Positions 42,924 to 52,426 of a stretch of 64,000 nt of DNA are shown one piece after another (the stretch's first letter is position 1; every line of letters starts with the position of its first letter). The stretch is from the NCBI GenBank assembly GCA_001769855.1, contig MEPP01000027.1:21072-85071 (forward strand), given 5' to 3'. The notes beneath the pieces are model-generated. The model searched no databases. It had not been told where the DNA came from and saw nothing but the letters and a program-made list of their open reading frames with translations. Position numbers and translations under genes: made by a program. This DNA is from Bdellovibrionales bacterium GWA2_49_15 (GTDB lineage: Bacteria > Bdellovibrionota > Bacteriovoracia > Bacteriovoracales > Bacteriovoracaceae).

Positions 42924-45218
42924 TCACCTCAACTTAAAGTTTTTCAAGGCAGAAAAGGCGTTATTTTTTGGAGCTGTTTCATTCTTAGGCGGCGGCGTGT
43001 ATTTGCCACTTCCGGGAGGAGGAGCATTTTGATATTCCGGTTTTGGAGAGTCTACCTTCCGGGTGAGGGAAATGCGTTTGCGCTCAAAATCAATGGCCAA
43101 AACTTTTACCTTAACTTCCTCGCCCACCTTGAGCTCATCCATGGGATTGGTGACAAATTTATCGGCAATCTGTGAAACATGCAGGAGTCCTGATTCTTTG
43201 ACCCCAATATCGACGAAGGCCCCGAATTGAGTGATGTTGTTGACGATGCCGGGATACCATTCGCCGATTTTTAAATCTTCGATGCGGCTGGCATCTTTTC
43301 GAAACTCGGTGGATTTAAAGGTTGATCTGGGGTCCTGGACCGGTGCCTGAATTGATTTTACGATATCGAGGTGGGTGAAGTCTCCCAGCTTCGCTCGAAT
43401 CCTGGTGTCAGCGGCAAATTGTGAAATGAGCTTGGGGTCGCCCGCTAAAGTCTTGATGGTAATGTCTTTCTCCTTGGCCCATTCTTCCAGCACCGGATAA
43501 GTTTCCGGGTGAATAAAGGTTGAGTCCAAAGGATTTTTGCCATTGTAGATTCGCAAAAAACCGGCGGCCTGCTGAAAAATCTTCTGGGTAAAACGCCCGA
43601 TTTTCAGCAGCTCTTGCCTTTCCTTAAAAGCGCCTTTTTCCTCTCGATACTTGACGATGCTCTTTGCCATCCCCGGACCGATGCCGGAAATAAAACTTAA
43701 AAGGGGCGCTGAAGCCGTGTTGAGGTCCACGCCCACGAAGTTAACACAACTCTCGACCACGTTTTGCAGCGACTTTTTTAACTTAACCTGATTGACATCG
43801 TGCTGATACTGGCCCACGCCGATTGACTTGGGATCGATCTTGACCAGTTCGGCCAAGGGATCTTGAAAGCGGCGGGCGATGGAGATGGCACCGCGGACCG
43901 TGGCATCCTTATCCGGAAATTCCTCCCGCGCAATTTCAGAGGCGGAGTAGACGCTGGCGCCGGCCTCATTGACTAAGGTGGCATGGACGGTGCCGGCCTT
44001 TACCGAGGGAATGCTTTCTTCGATAAACTGTAAGGTCTCACGGCCATGGGTTCCGTTGCCGATGGCAATGTGGTGAATCTGAAACTTTTCGCATAAGGCA
44101 TCAATGATTTTGGCGGACTCATCCGGATTGCGATCGGGGTAGAGCACATAATCAAAGAGAAATTTTCCGGTAAGGTCCACCACGGCGATCTTGCAGCCGG
44201 TGCGAATCCCCGGATCGACCCCCATGACGGTCTTGGGCCCAAGATAAGGTTGGAGCAGAAGATTTTTTAAATTTTTACCGAAGATCTCAATGGCAAATTC
44301 ATCCGCCACTTTTTTCAACTCCGTTTTGACCTCTAAATCAAGGGACGGATCGATATAGAGAGTGAAGGCCTTCTCAATGATGGCATCGAGGATGGGGCGG
44401 ACGGTGCTGTGGCAGGTTTTCGAAATAAAAAACTGGCCTAAAACCGCACAGGCCTTTTCTTTGGGAAAGGTGGCCTGGGCCGAAAGCACATTGACCGACA
44501 TCCCGCGACGAATGGCCATGAAACGATGGGCATTCTTTTCCAGCTTAAGCTCGCTGATCTTTTGGGAAAATTCAAAGTAGTCTTTGTACTTCTGGCAATC
44601 TTCCACCTTGTCCGCATCTTTGCGCTTATGGGTCACGAAAAGGGCCTCACTCCAAAAGTGCCCGCGCAGCTTTTCTTTGGCCTCAGCATGATGGGCGATC
44701 TTCTCAATCAAGATGGCGCGCGCCCCTTCCAGGGCCTCCTCGGGGGTGGTGACTTTATGTTCTGGCTTAAGAAACTTGGTGGCCTCCTCCTGGATCTTGC
44801 TCCAGGGCAGGGTCGCCGCCAGAATCAGCTCGGCGAGAGGGGCCAGACCGGCCTCGACCGCCGCCTGGCCTTTGGTTTTTTTCTTTGATTTATAAGGCGC
44901 GTAGAGATCCTCCAGCTCCTGGATAGTTTTGGCCGCTTTGATATTTTTTTCCAACTCGGGCGTCAGCAGCTCCATCTTTTTAATCGTGTCTAAAATATAC
45001 TCGCGCCGTTTGGTTGTTTCCTGGAACACCTCATAGCTGTCCAGGATTTTGGCAATGACAACTTCGTCGAGATTTCCCGTCACCTCTTTTCGATAGCGGG
45101 TAATGAAGGGGATGGTGCATTCCTCAACCAAGGCCAACTTGAGAACGCTCGTGACTTGAGCGGCTGAAACGGCGGTTTCAGAGGCAATAGAACGCAATGC
45201 CTCAGAAGATAATTCCAT
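42924..45218 (-). CDS. tex: Tex RNA-binding transcription accessory protein
   Basis: The 764-residue protein has all Tex regions: an N-terminal helical domain (ECTIPFITRYRKEVTGNLDE), the YqgF-like nuclease fold (VMGVDPGIRTGCKIAVVD), HhH motifs (SFISGIGPGMAKSIVKYREE) and a C-terminal S1 RNA-binding domain (YPGIVNNITQFGAFVDIG...GLLHVSQIAD). Tex is the bacterial relative of Spt6 and acts on transcription and nucleic acid. The length is typical (about 770). Cytoplasmic. Confidence 0.97.
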   Translation of the reverse strand: MELSSEALRSIASETAVSAAQVTSVLKLALVEECTIPFITRYRKEVTGNLDEVVIAKILDSYEVFQETTKRREYILDTIKKMELLTPELEKNIKAAKTIQELEDLYAPYKSKKKTKGQAAVEAGLAPLAELILAATLPWSKIQEEATKFLKPEHKVTTPEEALEGARAILIEKIAHHAEAKEKLRGHFWSEALFVTHKRKDADKVEDCQKYKDYFEFSQKISELKLEKNAHRFMAIRRGMSVNVLSAQATFPKEKACAVLGQFFISKTCHSTVRPILDAIIEKAFTLYIDPSLDLEVKTELKKVADEFAIEIFGKNLKNLLLQPYLGPKTVMGVDPGIRTGCKIAVVDLTGKFLFDYVLYPDRNPDESAKIIDALCEKFQIHHIAIGNGTHGRETLQFIEESIPSVKAGTVHATLVNEAGASVYSASEIAREEFPDKDATVRGAISIARRFQDPLAELVKIDPKSIGVGQYQHDVNQVKLKKSLQNVVESCVNFVGVDLNTASAPLLSFISGIGPGMAKSIVKYREEKGAFKERQELLKIGRFTQKIFQQAAGFLRIYNGKNPLDSTFIHPETYPVLEEWAKEKDITIKTLAGDPKLISQFAADTRIRAKLGDFTHLDIVKSIQAPVQDPRSTFKSTEFRKDASRIEDLKIGEWYPGIVNNITQFGAFVDIGVKESGLLHVSQIADKFVTNPMDELKVGEEVKVKVLAIDFERKRISLTRKVDSPKPEYQNAPPPGSGKYTPPPKNETAPKNNAFSALKNFKLR

Positions 45219-45274
45219 GAGTTTTTCCCTGTCAAAGGTGTGAGGACTATTGTCCGTGAAAATCGTTAAATGGC

Positions 45275-45302
45275 AAGAGGCCCAGGAAATCCCGGGCCTC
45301 TT
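45275..45302 (-). terminator. Hairpin in the tex upstream gap
   Basis: AAGAGGCCCAGG pairs with CCCGGGCCTCTT (one mismatch). It lies after the stop of the large coiled-coil gene and before tex, both on the minus strand. It has a weak T-tract, so termination may be partial. Confidence 0.5.
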
Positions 45303-45351
45303 GGTGAACTATTCTCTTTTGAAGTTTCTTTTGACGCTTCTGTGCTTTCGC

Positions 45352-48300
45352 CTATCTGGAGGGGAAAGGTCTGTAGAGATTGGCCTGCTCGGCCGCCTTT
45401 TTATGTGGCTTACTGATGTTTTTCAATTGAGCTTTCACAATTTTCTCTGCCTTATCCAGCAAACCATCGAAGGATTTTTCATAGGCCTTGCGCATCTTTC
45501 GAATGGCCTTGGCAAAACCATATTCGCCATCGAGGGCCTCTTGGCTGGCATTTTGAACCGCGTAGGCGGCGAGGGCAATACCCAGTTTCTCGCTTTGGGG
45601 TACGGCATCAAGCTTGGCCTTCATCTTATTGACGAAGAGATTTGGATCTTCTTTTACCCGTTTCAGGTAATTTTTGTCGCGCAGTTTGAAGAACAGAAAG
45701 TGGCGTGCTCCAAGGCTGCGATCATAAACATCCGCCAAAGTTTCTGCCTCTTCCAGGTTGCGCAGACCGGCAACTTTTAGCAGCATCTTGGTATCACTAT
45801 TGGCACTGAAATAACCGTCAGCGGTGACTCGCCCTGCGATCTCGCTCAGCAATTCATCGTTGGTCAGCTTCAGCACTCTTTCAATTTTCGCAACGGTGCC
45901 AAGATTCTGACTGTCAACTTCGATCAGAGATGTGGTGACACTGAGATCGCTAACCACTTCCGGTGAGGTCGAAACGATTTGAACAACCTGACCATCGAGA
46001 TCAAACGGAATCTTGGTGGCATGGGCGAGATGTTCCAGACGACCTTGGGCCTCATCGAGGGCACCACGGTTAGCTTCATTGGCAACAAAGGCCAGGAGAA
46101 GATTTTTGGTATTCAGGGCCTTATCCAAAAGGGGAACAAGGGAGTTTGCGCGATCATTGATCACGTAGACTGTTTTCCCGGCCAGCTGGCGCTCCAGAAT
46201 ATTTTGATGGAAGGCGCCTCCGGCAAGATCCAGAATGGAAATCTGATCGGCCCCACCTAAATCACCGGCAATATCTTTAAAGAATTCGCGAGAGAAACGG
46301 CCGGTTGAATTTAGCACCACCACCGGGCGTCCTGCGCGTTCAACATAAGGCGCTTTTACATAGTCGCGAGCGGCATTGCTGATACTTCCCAGCAGCACGC
46401 CGTTTTTGTAAAGAGAAAGACTGAAATCCAACTCCTGGAAGATCATCTCGGGACGATTGATCATGACCTCTGCCGAGTTGAGTGTCGCCTGAGCGGCAAG
46501 CGTATCAAGGTTGGCATAAGTTTGAGTAAAGATTGTGCGTCCTGCTGATGAGTCAAGATTGAGCGTGATCGGGCCTGAAATAGTGCGTGAAGAGATGTTC
46601 TGTAGCTGGGCCACGACCTGAGAAGGATGATTGAGGATCAAAGGGTTTGAAAGGCTCAGCCCTGTGACCTGGACAGGGAGCTGTGCGGTTACCTGAGCGG
46701 TCATCTGGGCCTTCAAAATGTTCTGGGCAGCCGATTCAAAGTGACGGCCTTGGACCTGAGCTTCGGCGCTCGTTAAGTCCATCTTAAGGCCTGTGACGAT
46801 ATTGTAGCTGCGGCCGAGACGGGCATTCGAATCGAGCACTGATTTACCGGCACCTAGAACGGTCACGGTAGAGCGAGCGGGAAGCTCATCGAGAGCAAAC
46901 TTTTCTCCCGCGGCGTTGGTTAAGGTAATGCCTTTGGCGGCGACATCAGAGTAGTTGGTGATCGTCACGTTATGGGCAATTGATTCTCCCGGCATATAAA
47001 CGTTATCGTTAATCCCCACGAGCTCATTGCCGATGTCAGTGATGGTTGCAGATTGAAATTTAACCACCGCAAAGCGCTGATAGATTTCAGTGACTTCCTG
47101 CAAGCGGCGCTGACGTGCCTTTTCCGTTTCTGCCGCAATGTTTTGGTTGAAAGTTTCACGAGCGGCCGTCTCAAGATTGGTGTTGCGAATTTGCAGGTAG
47201 CGTGCCTCGAAAGTCGCTGTCTCTTTGGCCTTGTAGGCATTTTTAAAGATCGAAGAATTGCGATCGGGGTGTGCCAGAGCGGTGGCACGGGCGGCCTCAA
47301 AAGTCTGACGATAGTAGATATCAAATTCACGCTGCCAGGCCTTGCGGAACTGCTCGTCCTTTCCTTGGCGGAAGGCCTCAGGATAGGCGCGGTTGACAGC
47401 GGCCTGGTAAGTTGCCTGATAAAAGCGATTATAGGATTCAGTGTAAATGGCTTCGATATTGGCGTAATAGATTTCTTCTGCGGCACGGTCATAACCGACA
47501 GAGTAGCCGGCGATATAGGCCAAGCGGATTATTCGCCGTGAGTGTCCGGACTCATCGTTGCGGTAGGTTCCCCGTGCTCCAGGGAAAGCAGGAAGAGTTA
47601 ATTTATTGGCGAAGGTTCCGGCAAATCGGCCACGGATAACCTCGGCCTTGATCTGACGGTTTTCCATCTGCTGGATGGCCTCAGCTTCTCCGGCGCCACG
47701 TCCCAGACGTTCACCTTCCACGCGGGCCCGTTGCACACCTTCTTGCAAACCTAAACGGCGGCCAACCTGAGCGGCATCAGAGCTTTCAGCGCGCGCCAAT
47801 CCAGCGGCCTCACCTTCTTTCGCTCCGGCCAACTGATAGCCTTCTTCATTTCCACGTTGAGTTCCTTGGGCCAGGCCATCTTCGCGACCTTTGATGGCGC
47901 CTTCTTTCTCACCCTGGTCACGGCCTCGGGCATACTCACGAGCGCGGCCGTCAGTTTGACCTCGGGCCTCGCCTTCTGCTTTACCATTTTGCTCACCAAG
48001 CTGATCGCCCGCCACGCGGGCAACTTCAATGCCGTCGCGCTGGCCATCGCTGCGGGATTTGGCATAACCCATGCGGTTGGCGGAGAGGACGTCTTCAATA
48101 AGCTGATCTTCAAGTTTTTTAAAGAGGTTCTGCTCGTTAGCATAGCCAACTTCTTGCTGGGTAATAATATTGGCAATGCGGGTAACATCTTGAGACAGGA
48201 CGGTCACTTCGGCCGTCAGCTTATCCAGGTCATGGGTGAGCTCACCGACCTTGGTAATAAGCAGGGGAATCTCTTCCCGCAACTTTGTGTTGTCGGTTGT

Positions 48301-49071
48301 AAGAGTCTGAATGCGGGCCTGCTTCTGTTCCTTCTGGGTGCGTGAGGTGGCGATGGTCGATTGAGAGCTGGCAATCGAAGCTTGGGCATCGCGAACCAAT
48401 TGGTCATAGTGGGCCACTTGCTCGCTTAAATACTGAAGGCGCTCTTTGGCACGATCCAGGTAATGTTTGGCGACGATAACAGAGGCCTCATCACTACAGG
48501 CGGTGTTTCCGGTTTGCTGACAGGCCGCGATTGCAGCATCATAGGCGGCCTGTTTTTCATTTTTAGCGGTGGTGGCCTCGGCAAACTGATCTTTGAGAGG
48601 ATTGAGCGTGTTATTAAGGGTAATGAGCTCGTTTTCCTTGACTCGAATATTGGATGTTCCGGCGGCAATGGCATTATCGTAAGATGTCACCAGCGCGGTG
48701 GCGGTTTGAATTTCCGCAATATTCTTATCTAAGGTATCATTTTTTTGCTCAAGAGATTTTCTGGTTTGATCCAGCTCGGTGACCTTCTGGGCCTTGGCCT
48801 TATTTTTTTGCTCCAAGGATTGGGTCTTGCTCTGATACAAGGCCTTGGTGGTGTTGAGTTCGGTGAGGAGTCCACCTAAAATATTTTGCTTTTCAGCATA
48901 GACGGGGTCATCTACTAAACGAAAGGTGATGGGTCCGTAAAACTCTTTGGCCCATGGTGGTCGAGGCGCATCCGCGAAGACCGGCCCACTCGCCAACGAC
49001 ATGAGGATGGTGGCACTTAAGAGTGATCCCAATAATTTTCTACCCAACAGATTCCGCTTCAGTGATGCCAT
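45352..49071 (-). CDS. Large exported coiled-coil protein with a long GxxxG array
   Basis: The 1239-residue protein has a signal peptide (residues 1-34, ASGPVFA before DAP). Residues 65-330 form a coiled coil. Residues about 335-462 form a helix with Gly at four-residue or near-four-residue spacing (GKAEGEARGQTDG, GRDQGEKEGAIKG and similar), in a charged background, a pattern like that known in FliH/SctL. Residues 505-660 are rich in Tyr, Ala, Arg and Glu (another long helix). From about 670 there are Ig-like beta regions (VYMPGESIAHNVTITNYSD), and then a mixed domain with FVANEANRG and similar. No enzymatic motif was recognised. It may be a periplasmic or surface filament/scaffold. The family is unknown. 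Confidence 0.75.
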   Translation of the reverse strand: MASLKRNLLGRKLLGSLLSATILMSLASGPVFADAPRPPWAKEFYGPITFRLVDDPVYAEKQNILGGLLTELNTTKALYQSKTQSLEQKNKAKAQKVTELDQTRKSLEQKNDTLDKNIAEIQTATALVTSYDNAIAAGTSNIRVKENELITLNNTLNPLKDQFAEATTAKNEKQAAYDAAIAACQQTGNTACSDEASVIVAKHYLDRAKERLQYLSEQVAHYDQLVRDAQASIASSQSTIATSRTQKEQKQARIQTLTTDNTKLREEIPLLITKVGELTHDLDKLTAEVTVLSQDVTRIANIITQQEVGYANEQNLFKKLEDQLIEDVLSANRMGYAKSRSDGQRDGIEVARVAGDQLGEQNGKAEGEARGQTDGRAREYARGRDQGEKEGAIKGREDGLAQGTQRGNEEGYQLAGAKEGEAAGLARAESSDAAQVGRRLGLQEGVQRARVEGERLGRGAGEAEAIQQMENRQIKAEVIRGRFAGTFANKLTLPAFPGARGTYRNDESGHSRRIIRLAYIAGYSVGYDRAAEEIYYANIEAIYTESYNRFYQATYQAAVNRAYPEAFRQGKDEQFRKAWQREFDIYYRQTFEAARATALAHPDRNSSIFKNAYKAKETATFEARYLQIRNTNLETAARETFNQNIAAETEKARQRRLQEVTEIYQRFAVVKFQSATITDIGNELVGINDNVYMPGESIAHNVTITNYSDVAAKGITLTNAAGEKFALDELPARSTVTVLGAGKSVLDSNARLGRSYNIVTGLKMDLTSAEAQVQGRHFESAAQNILKAQMTAQVTAQLPVQVTGLSLSNPLILNHPSQVVAQLQNISSRTISGPITLNLDSSAGRTIFTQTYANLDTLAAQATLNSAEVMINRPEMIFQELDFSLSLYKNGVLLGSISNAARDYVKAPYVERAGRPVVVLNSTGRFSREFFKDIAGDLGGADQISILDLAGGAFHQNILERQLAGKTVYVINDRANSLVPLLDKALNTKNLLLAFVANEANRGALDEAQGRLEHLAHATKIPFDLDGQVVQIVSTSPEVVSDLSVTTSLIEVDSQNLGTVAKIERVLKLTNDELLSEIAGRVTADGYFSANSDTKMLLKVAGLRNLEEAETLADVYDRSLGARHFLFFKLRDKNYLKRVKEDPNLFVNKMKAKLDAVPQSEKLGIALAAYAVQNASQEALDGEYGFAKAIRKMRKAYEKSFDGLLDKAEKIVKAQLKNISKPHKKAAEQANLYRPFPSR

Positions 49072-49208
49072 AGGAGAACTCCTTAACGTTCAAAAGAGGT
49101 TTGGGCCTAATCCTATGGCCAAATATCATTCCTGCGATTCTGGGGGCAAATGTGCAGGCCCCATGCCAGAACCCTGTCCGGCGGTCATTGTAATGATTTT
49201 TAATATGA

Positions 49209-50063
49209 TTACTTTAGAAAAGTGATGGCCTTGTAAATTTTTCCGGCTTTTGCCAGCGGGGATTTTATTGACTGCTCACGGCCGCTCTCCTCGAGACAGC
49301 GCAGGAGTGAGGCCTTATCCCAGTTTCGACATTGGGAAAGTATGTAGGCCGCGGTACGCGCCACGGCGTAGCTTGACCCTGTGGGATAAACAGACGCTTC
49401 AGGGGCCTTCACCACGAAGTCGAGGCCATTTTGTTCAAATACACCAGTGTCGAGTTGGCCCTGGACCGCCCCTTTTTGTCCCTTGGTTTGGTAGGGGATA
49501 TAGCTGGCAAGCAGGATTTTACGGACGCTCTTGGAGGCCTGAGGCCATAAAAAGTTGGGATTTTGGATGGTTTCATCTTTTGCACCGGCGGCCAGAAGAA
49601 AAACACCCTGAAAATTTTTCACACCTTGTTCGAGCAAGGAATGATCCGGACCGTAAAAGGCGGAGGCCATGATTATGACGTCGGGTGGGGCCTTCATCAA
49701 CTTCCCCAGCATGTCTTCCCAATCCTTAAAGGTATAAGTCCCCTCGTCATTAAAGATCTTATAAGGATGAATTTCCATCACCAGGTCTATCGGATATCGT
49801 TTGGCCAACTCCTGGGTGAAAATTTTAAGTACGTGGTGTCCGTGGGCCCATCGCTCTTTGGGGACATTTTTATGAGTACATAAGGGGCCTTGGGCGGTGG
49901 TGGGAGCGAGGATTATTTTGGCCTTAAGGGGGCCGGGAATACTAATATTGGCCGGGCAAAATTCTGTATCTATAATGGCGATGCGACGAGTGGCAGCTGA
50001 TGTTGCTAACGTCGGTGAGCATAAAAAAAGAACGAGCAATGAAAATGGGGTTAGAACACGCAT
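49209..50063 (-). CDS. Secreted subtilase-like protein (S8 fold) with altered oxyanion site
   Basis: The 284-residue protein has a signal peptide (MRVLTPFSLLVLFLCSPTLA). The S8 subtilase triad pattern is visible in order: Asp32 in IAIIDTEF, His74 in WAHGHHVLKIF (family HGTHVAG), and Ser231 in YPTGSSYAVARTAAYIL (family GTSMA-P). The strand FLLAAGAKD matches the family AAGN-G stretch, where the oxyanion Asn would sit, but here it is Ala-Lys. The protease may therefore be altered or inactive, or a pseudo-peptidase. It lies immediately upstream (same strand) of the giant coiled-coil gene, which suggests processing of that protein. The assignment is from motif order, not overall similarity. Confidence 0.6.
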   Translation of the reverse strand: MRVLTPFSLLVLFLCSPTLATSAATRRIAIIDTEFCPANISIPGPLKAKIILAPTTAQGPLCTHKNVPKERWAHGHHVLKIFTQELAKRYPIDLVMEIHPYKIFNDEGTYTFKDWEDMLGKLMKAPPDVIIMASAFYGPDHSLLEQGVKNFQGVFLLAAGAKDETIQNPNFLWPQASKSVRKILLASYIPYQTKGQKGAVQGQLDTGVFEQNGLDFVVKAPEASVYPTGSSYAVARTAAYILSQCRNWDKASLLRCLEESGREQSIKSPLAKAGKIYKAITFLK

Positions 50064-50152
50064 ACAAATATGATCCAGTCGTTGTGACCTTTACTAACGC
50101 TAACATCTTTTGCAGAATAAGAGGATAAATACAATCATTCTGGGTGGAAATA

Positions 50153-51088
50153 ATGCAATCAAAAAGTCGCGGGTTTTCTTTAGTGGAAGTGATCATTGCC
50201 ATGGGCATAATGGGTGGAATGGGTTTGATCATGATGAAAGGCTCAGAGATGATGAATACCCAGTCGGCCTTGATGGATGCCAAGCTGGCCGAGCAAGATT
50301 TAATGCAGCAGATTAGGATGGTGGTCTTGAACAAATCGGGCTGTGGAAATACGGTGGGAGATCATTGTTCTAATCGTACATATTTAGATCAGGTGAGCTG
50401 TGTCGGTGCCGGACAGACGTGGACAAACGGTTTAAATCTCACGGTGGCCGCGGCAACAGCATTGCCGACGATTTATGATCATAGGGGGCGGGCCTTATTT
50501 ACGGCACCCCAGGATTTTGGAGGCGAATTAAGAATAAATAGTTTTGAACTTATCAATCATTCCGTTGCCGAGGGAGGCGTGCCCGCGGCCGGAGGCGAAG
50601 GGCTCGTTGATATCCAGGTAAGTTTGACCTACTCCAAAAAAGTTCTGAATAATAAAACGGTAGCAAAAAGAGTCGCGATTAAAGTCGATGCTCCGGCGGC
50701 CTTGCCGAGTGCCATTGGATCATGTGAGACGACCGTTGCTATCCCGGATAATGGGATCAGCCCAACCTGTGTATGGGAAAATGAAACACTTCTGAACGCC
50801 AGTTGGGGCATTCGAAAATGCTCTGGGCGAAAGCGTGTGCTGACCGGCGGATGCGCGTGCGCGAGCACAAACTGTTCTGGTGGCAATGCCCGCGTTTACC
50901 AGTCTGCTCCTCTTTCATTTGAACCCGCGAATGATGCCATTCTTAATTGTGCAAATATGGCCGGGTGTAATACCGCCAATCGAATAGTTTGCTCAGGGAC
51001 TAATTGCAATGCCTGGGATTGTCGGTTCAATGATCCCATGGGTGAGCTGTATATCAGCGTCTTATGTTGCGATCCGGCCATCCCATAG
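50153..51088 (+). CDS. Cys-rich type IV pilin-like (pseudopilin) protein
   Basis: The start ATG is at 50153 (an in-frame GTG lies at 50144). The N-terminus MQSKSRGFSLVEVIIAMGIM is a type IV prepilin/pseudopilin leader: basic, then Gly-Phe cleavage site, Glu at position 5 of the mature form and a hydrophobic helix. The 311-residue product is long for a pilin. It has 16 Cys residues, many in the C-terminal third (KCSGRK, GCACASTNCSGG, CANMAGCN, VLCCDP). It is likely a disulfide-rich minor pilin or adhesin, processed by PilD and assembled by a type II/IV system not in this window. Confidence 0.78.
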   Translation: MQSKSRGFSLVEVIIAMGIMGGMGLIMMKGSEMMNTQSALMDAKLAEQDLMQQIRMVVLNKSGCGNTVGDHCSNRTYLDQVSCVGAGQTWTNGLNLTVAAATALPTIYDHRGRALFTAPQDFGGELRINSFELINHSVAEGGVPAAGGEGLVDIQVSLTYSKKVLNNKTVAKRVAIKVDAPAALPSAIGSCETTVAIPDNGISPTCVWENETLLNASWGIRKCSGRKRVLTGGCACASTNCSGGNARVYQSAPLSFEPANDAILNCANMAGCNTANRIVCSGTNCNAWDCRFNDPMGELYISVLCCDPAIP

Positions 51089-51091
51089 GGA

Positions 51092-51919
51092 TTAATTCTT
51101 GAAAGAAGCAACCACGATCATCTGAGTGCAAGCATTGCCGGTGGATTTGGTCATTAAAAAATCTAAAAAATAATAGATCGGCATCAGCACTTTCCACTGG
51201 GGCAAAAAGCGCAGTCCCATATTGCCGGAGATAAACGGGCCAATGGATAAGTGAATTTTGACATCCCTAAATCCCGCCCTGGCCAACACTTCTTCCATCT
51301 CTGTGGGGGTATATAAAAACAGATGGCCATCGCTGTCGGGTTTAAATTGATTGGCCTCAAGGAGCGAAAAATCCTTAATCTGACTATGGGTAGGAAGGCG
51401 TGAACGAAAGTAGGAGCCGTTGGGGGTGGTGATGAGAATTCGACCTTCGGGATTGAGAAAACTTTTTATCTTTTCAATAAATTGATCGCAATGGGCAATA
51501 TGCTCGATAATTTCGCAGGCCATGATCAGATCAAATTTTCCTAATTGGGCAGGGGAAAGATCCAAAATATTCCCTTGAACAAATTGAAGCTTGTCGCCGT
51601 CTTTGTAGTTGTGATGTTCCTGCCCCAACGGCAGCAGATCGTTGGTGACGATCTCATTGTCCGACTCAAGCAGGCAGGCGGCATTGAAGCCGCTCCCGGA
51701 GGCAATTTCCAGAATTCTCTTGGCCTTAAAGGCCTGAGCGATTTGTAAGGTTTTTAAAAAGCGCGCCCGGGCCTTGGCACCATAAGAGGGAGGATAGGCA
51801 CTTTTAAAATGCCAGGGATTGGCCTTGAAGGCCTCATCCACCTGAAGTGATCGGCCAAGGTAAGAGTATCCCTCTTGGCAGATCTTTTTAAAGCAAGAGT
51901 AAAAGTCGGTGATTTGCAT
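51092..51919 (-). CDS. Class I SAM-dependent methyltransferase
   Basis: The 275-residue protein has the SAM-binding motif I region (ILEIASGSGFNAACLL), a motif II acidic turn (EIVTNDLLPL), FVQGNILDL, FDLIMACEIIEHIAH (motif IV-like) and RILITTPNGSYF. This matches the Methyltransf_11/UbiG-like class. The acceptor is unknown; sugar, quinone or O-antigen substrates all fit. It is convergent to the pilin-like gene, 3 bp away. Confidence 0.85.
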   Translation of the reverse strand: MQITDFYSCFKKICQEGYSYLGRSLQVDEAFKANPWHFKSAYPPSYGAKARARFLKTLQIAQAFKAKRILEIASGSGFNAACLLESDNEIVTNDLLPLGQEHHNYKDGDKLQFVQGNILDLSPAQLGKFDLIMACEIIEHIAHCDQFIEKIKSFLNPEGRILITTPNGSYFRSRLPTHSQIKDFSLLEANQFKPDSDGHLFLYTPTEMEEVLARAGFRDVKIHLSIGPFISGNMGLRFLPQWKVLMPIYYFLDFLMTKSTGNACTQMIVVASFKN

Positions 51920-51985
51920 TAATTCATACGCTTTTTTTTCTAAGGTGCGCTAATATTATAAGCATCAATTGAAGAGGATGGCCAA

Positions 51986-52426
51986 ATGGAAAAACTCAGC
52001 GAAAGTAAATTGCATATGTGGCGCGCCTGTATGACCGTCTTTCATCTCGATGGCAAAATCTCTGCGATGGAGAAACAGTGGGCAGAGGACAAAATTAACT
52101 CCCTGCCTATTTCCAACGAGGAAAAAGATATTCTCCGCAATGATTTTAAGACCCCCTCCTCCCTGAAGACCCTCATTCCCAAGATTACCCACCCTCCGGA
52201 CAAGGCCTTTTTACTCCATATGATAAACGTCCTGGGCCATCTTGATGGAGAGTTCCACGAAAGTGAAAGACAGGTATTTCTGACCTTGCAAAAAGAGATC
52301 ATGGGCGGTCTCAAGATGTCGAACATTGAAGATGAAGTGAAAAAGATGGAAGAAGAGTCTTATGCCATCAACAACAAGGCCTCACTGCTCGAGCACGTCT
52401 TTAAGAAGGCGCGGCACGGTTTCTGA
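51986..52426 (+). CDS. TerB-like helical protein
   Basis: The 146-residue protein has two copies of the pattern HLDG-h---E: FHLDGKISAMEKQWA and LGHLDGEFHESERQVF. In the TerB/TerB-like family this repeated Asp-Gly...Glu pair forms a metal-binding helical bundle. No membrane segment or signal peptide. TerB-like proteins occur in stress and tellurite systems, but no other ter gene is nearby. It ends 1 bp before the convergent glucosidase-like gene, so the two stops adjoin. Confidence 0.6.
   Translation: MEKLSESKLHMWRACMTVFHLDGKISAMEKQWAEDKINSLPISNEEKDILRNDFKTPSSLKTLIPKITHPPDKAFLLHMINVLGHLDGEFHESERQVFLTLQKEIMGGLKMSNIEDEVKKMEEESYAINNKASLLEHVFKKARHGF

Noticed and set aside
47857-48345. Plus-strand hydrophobic frame of 162 codons
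   Set aside because: Antisense to the giant coiled-coil protein. Its apparent hydrophobicity is a by-product of the charged Gly/Glu/Arg codons on the other strand.
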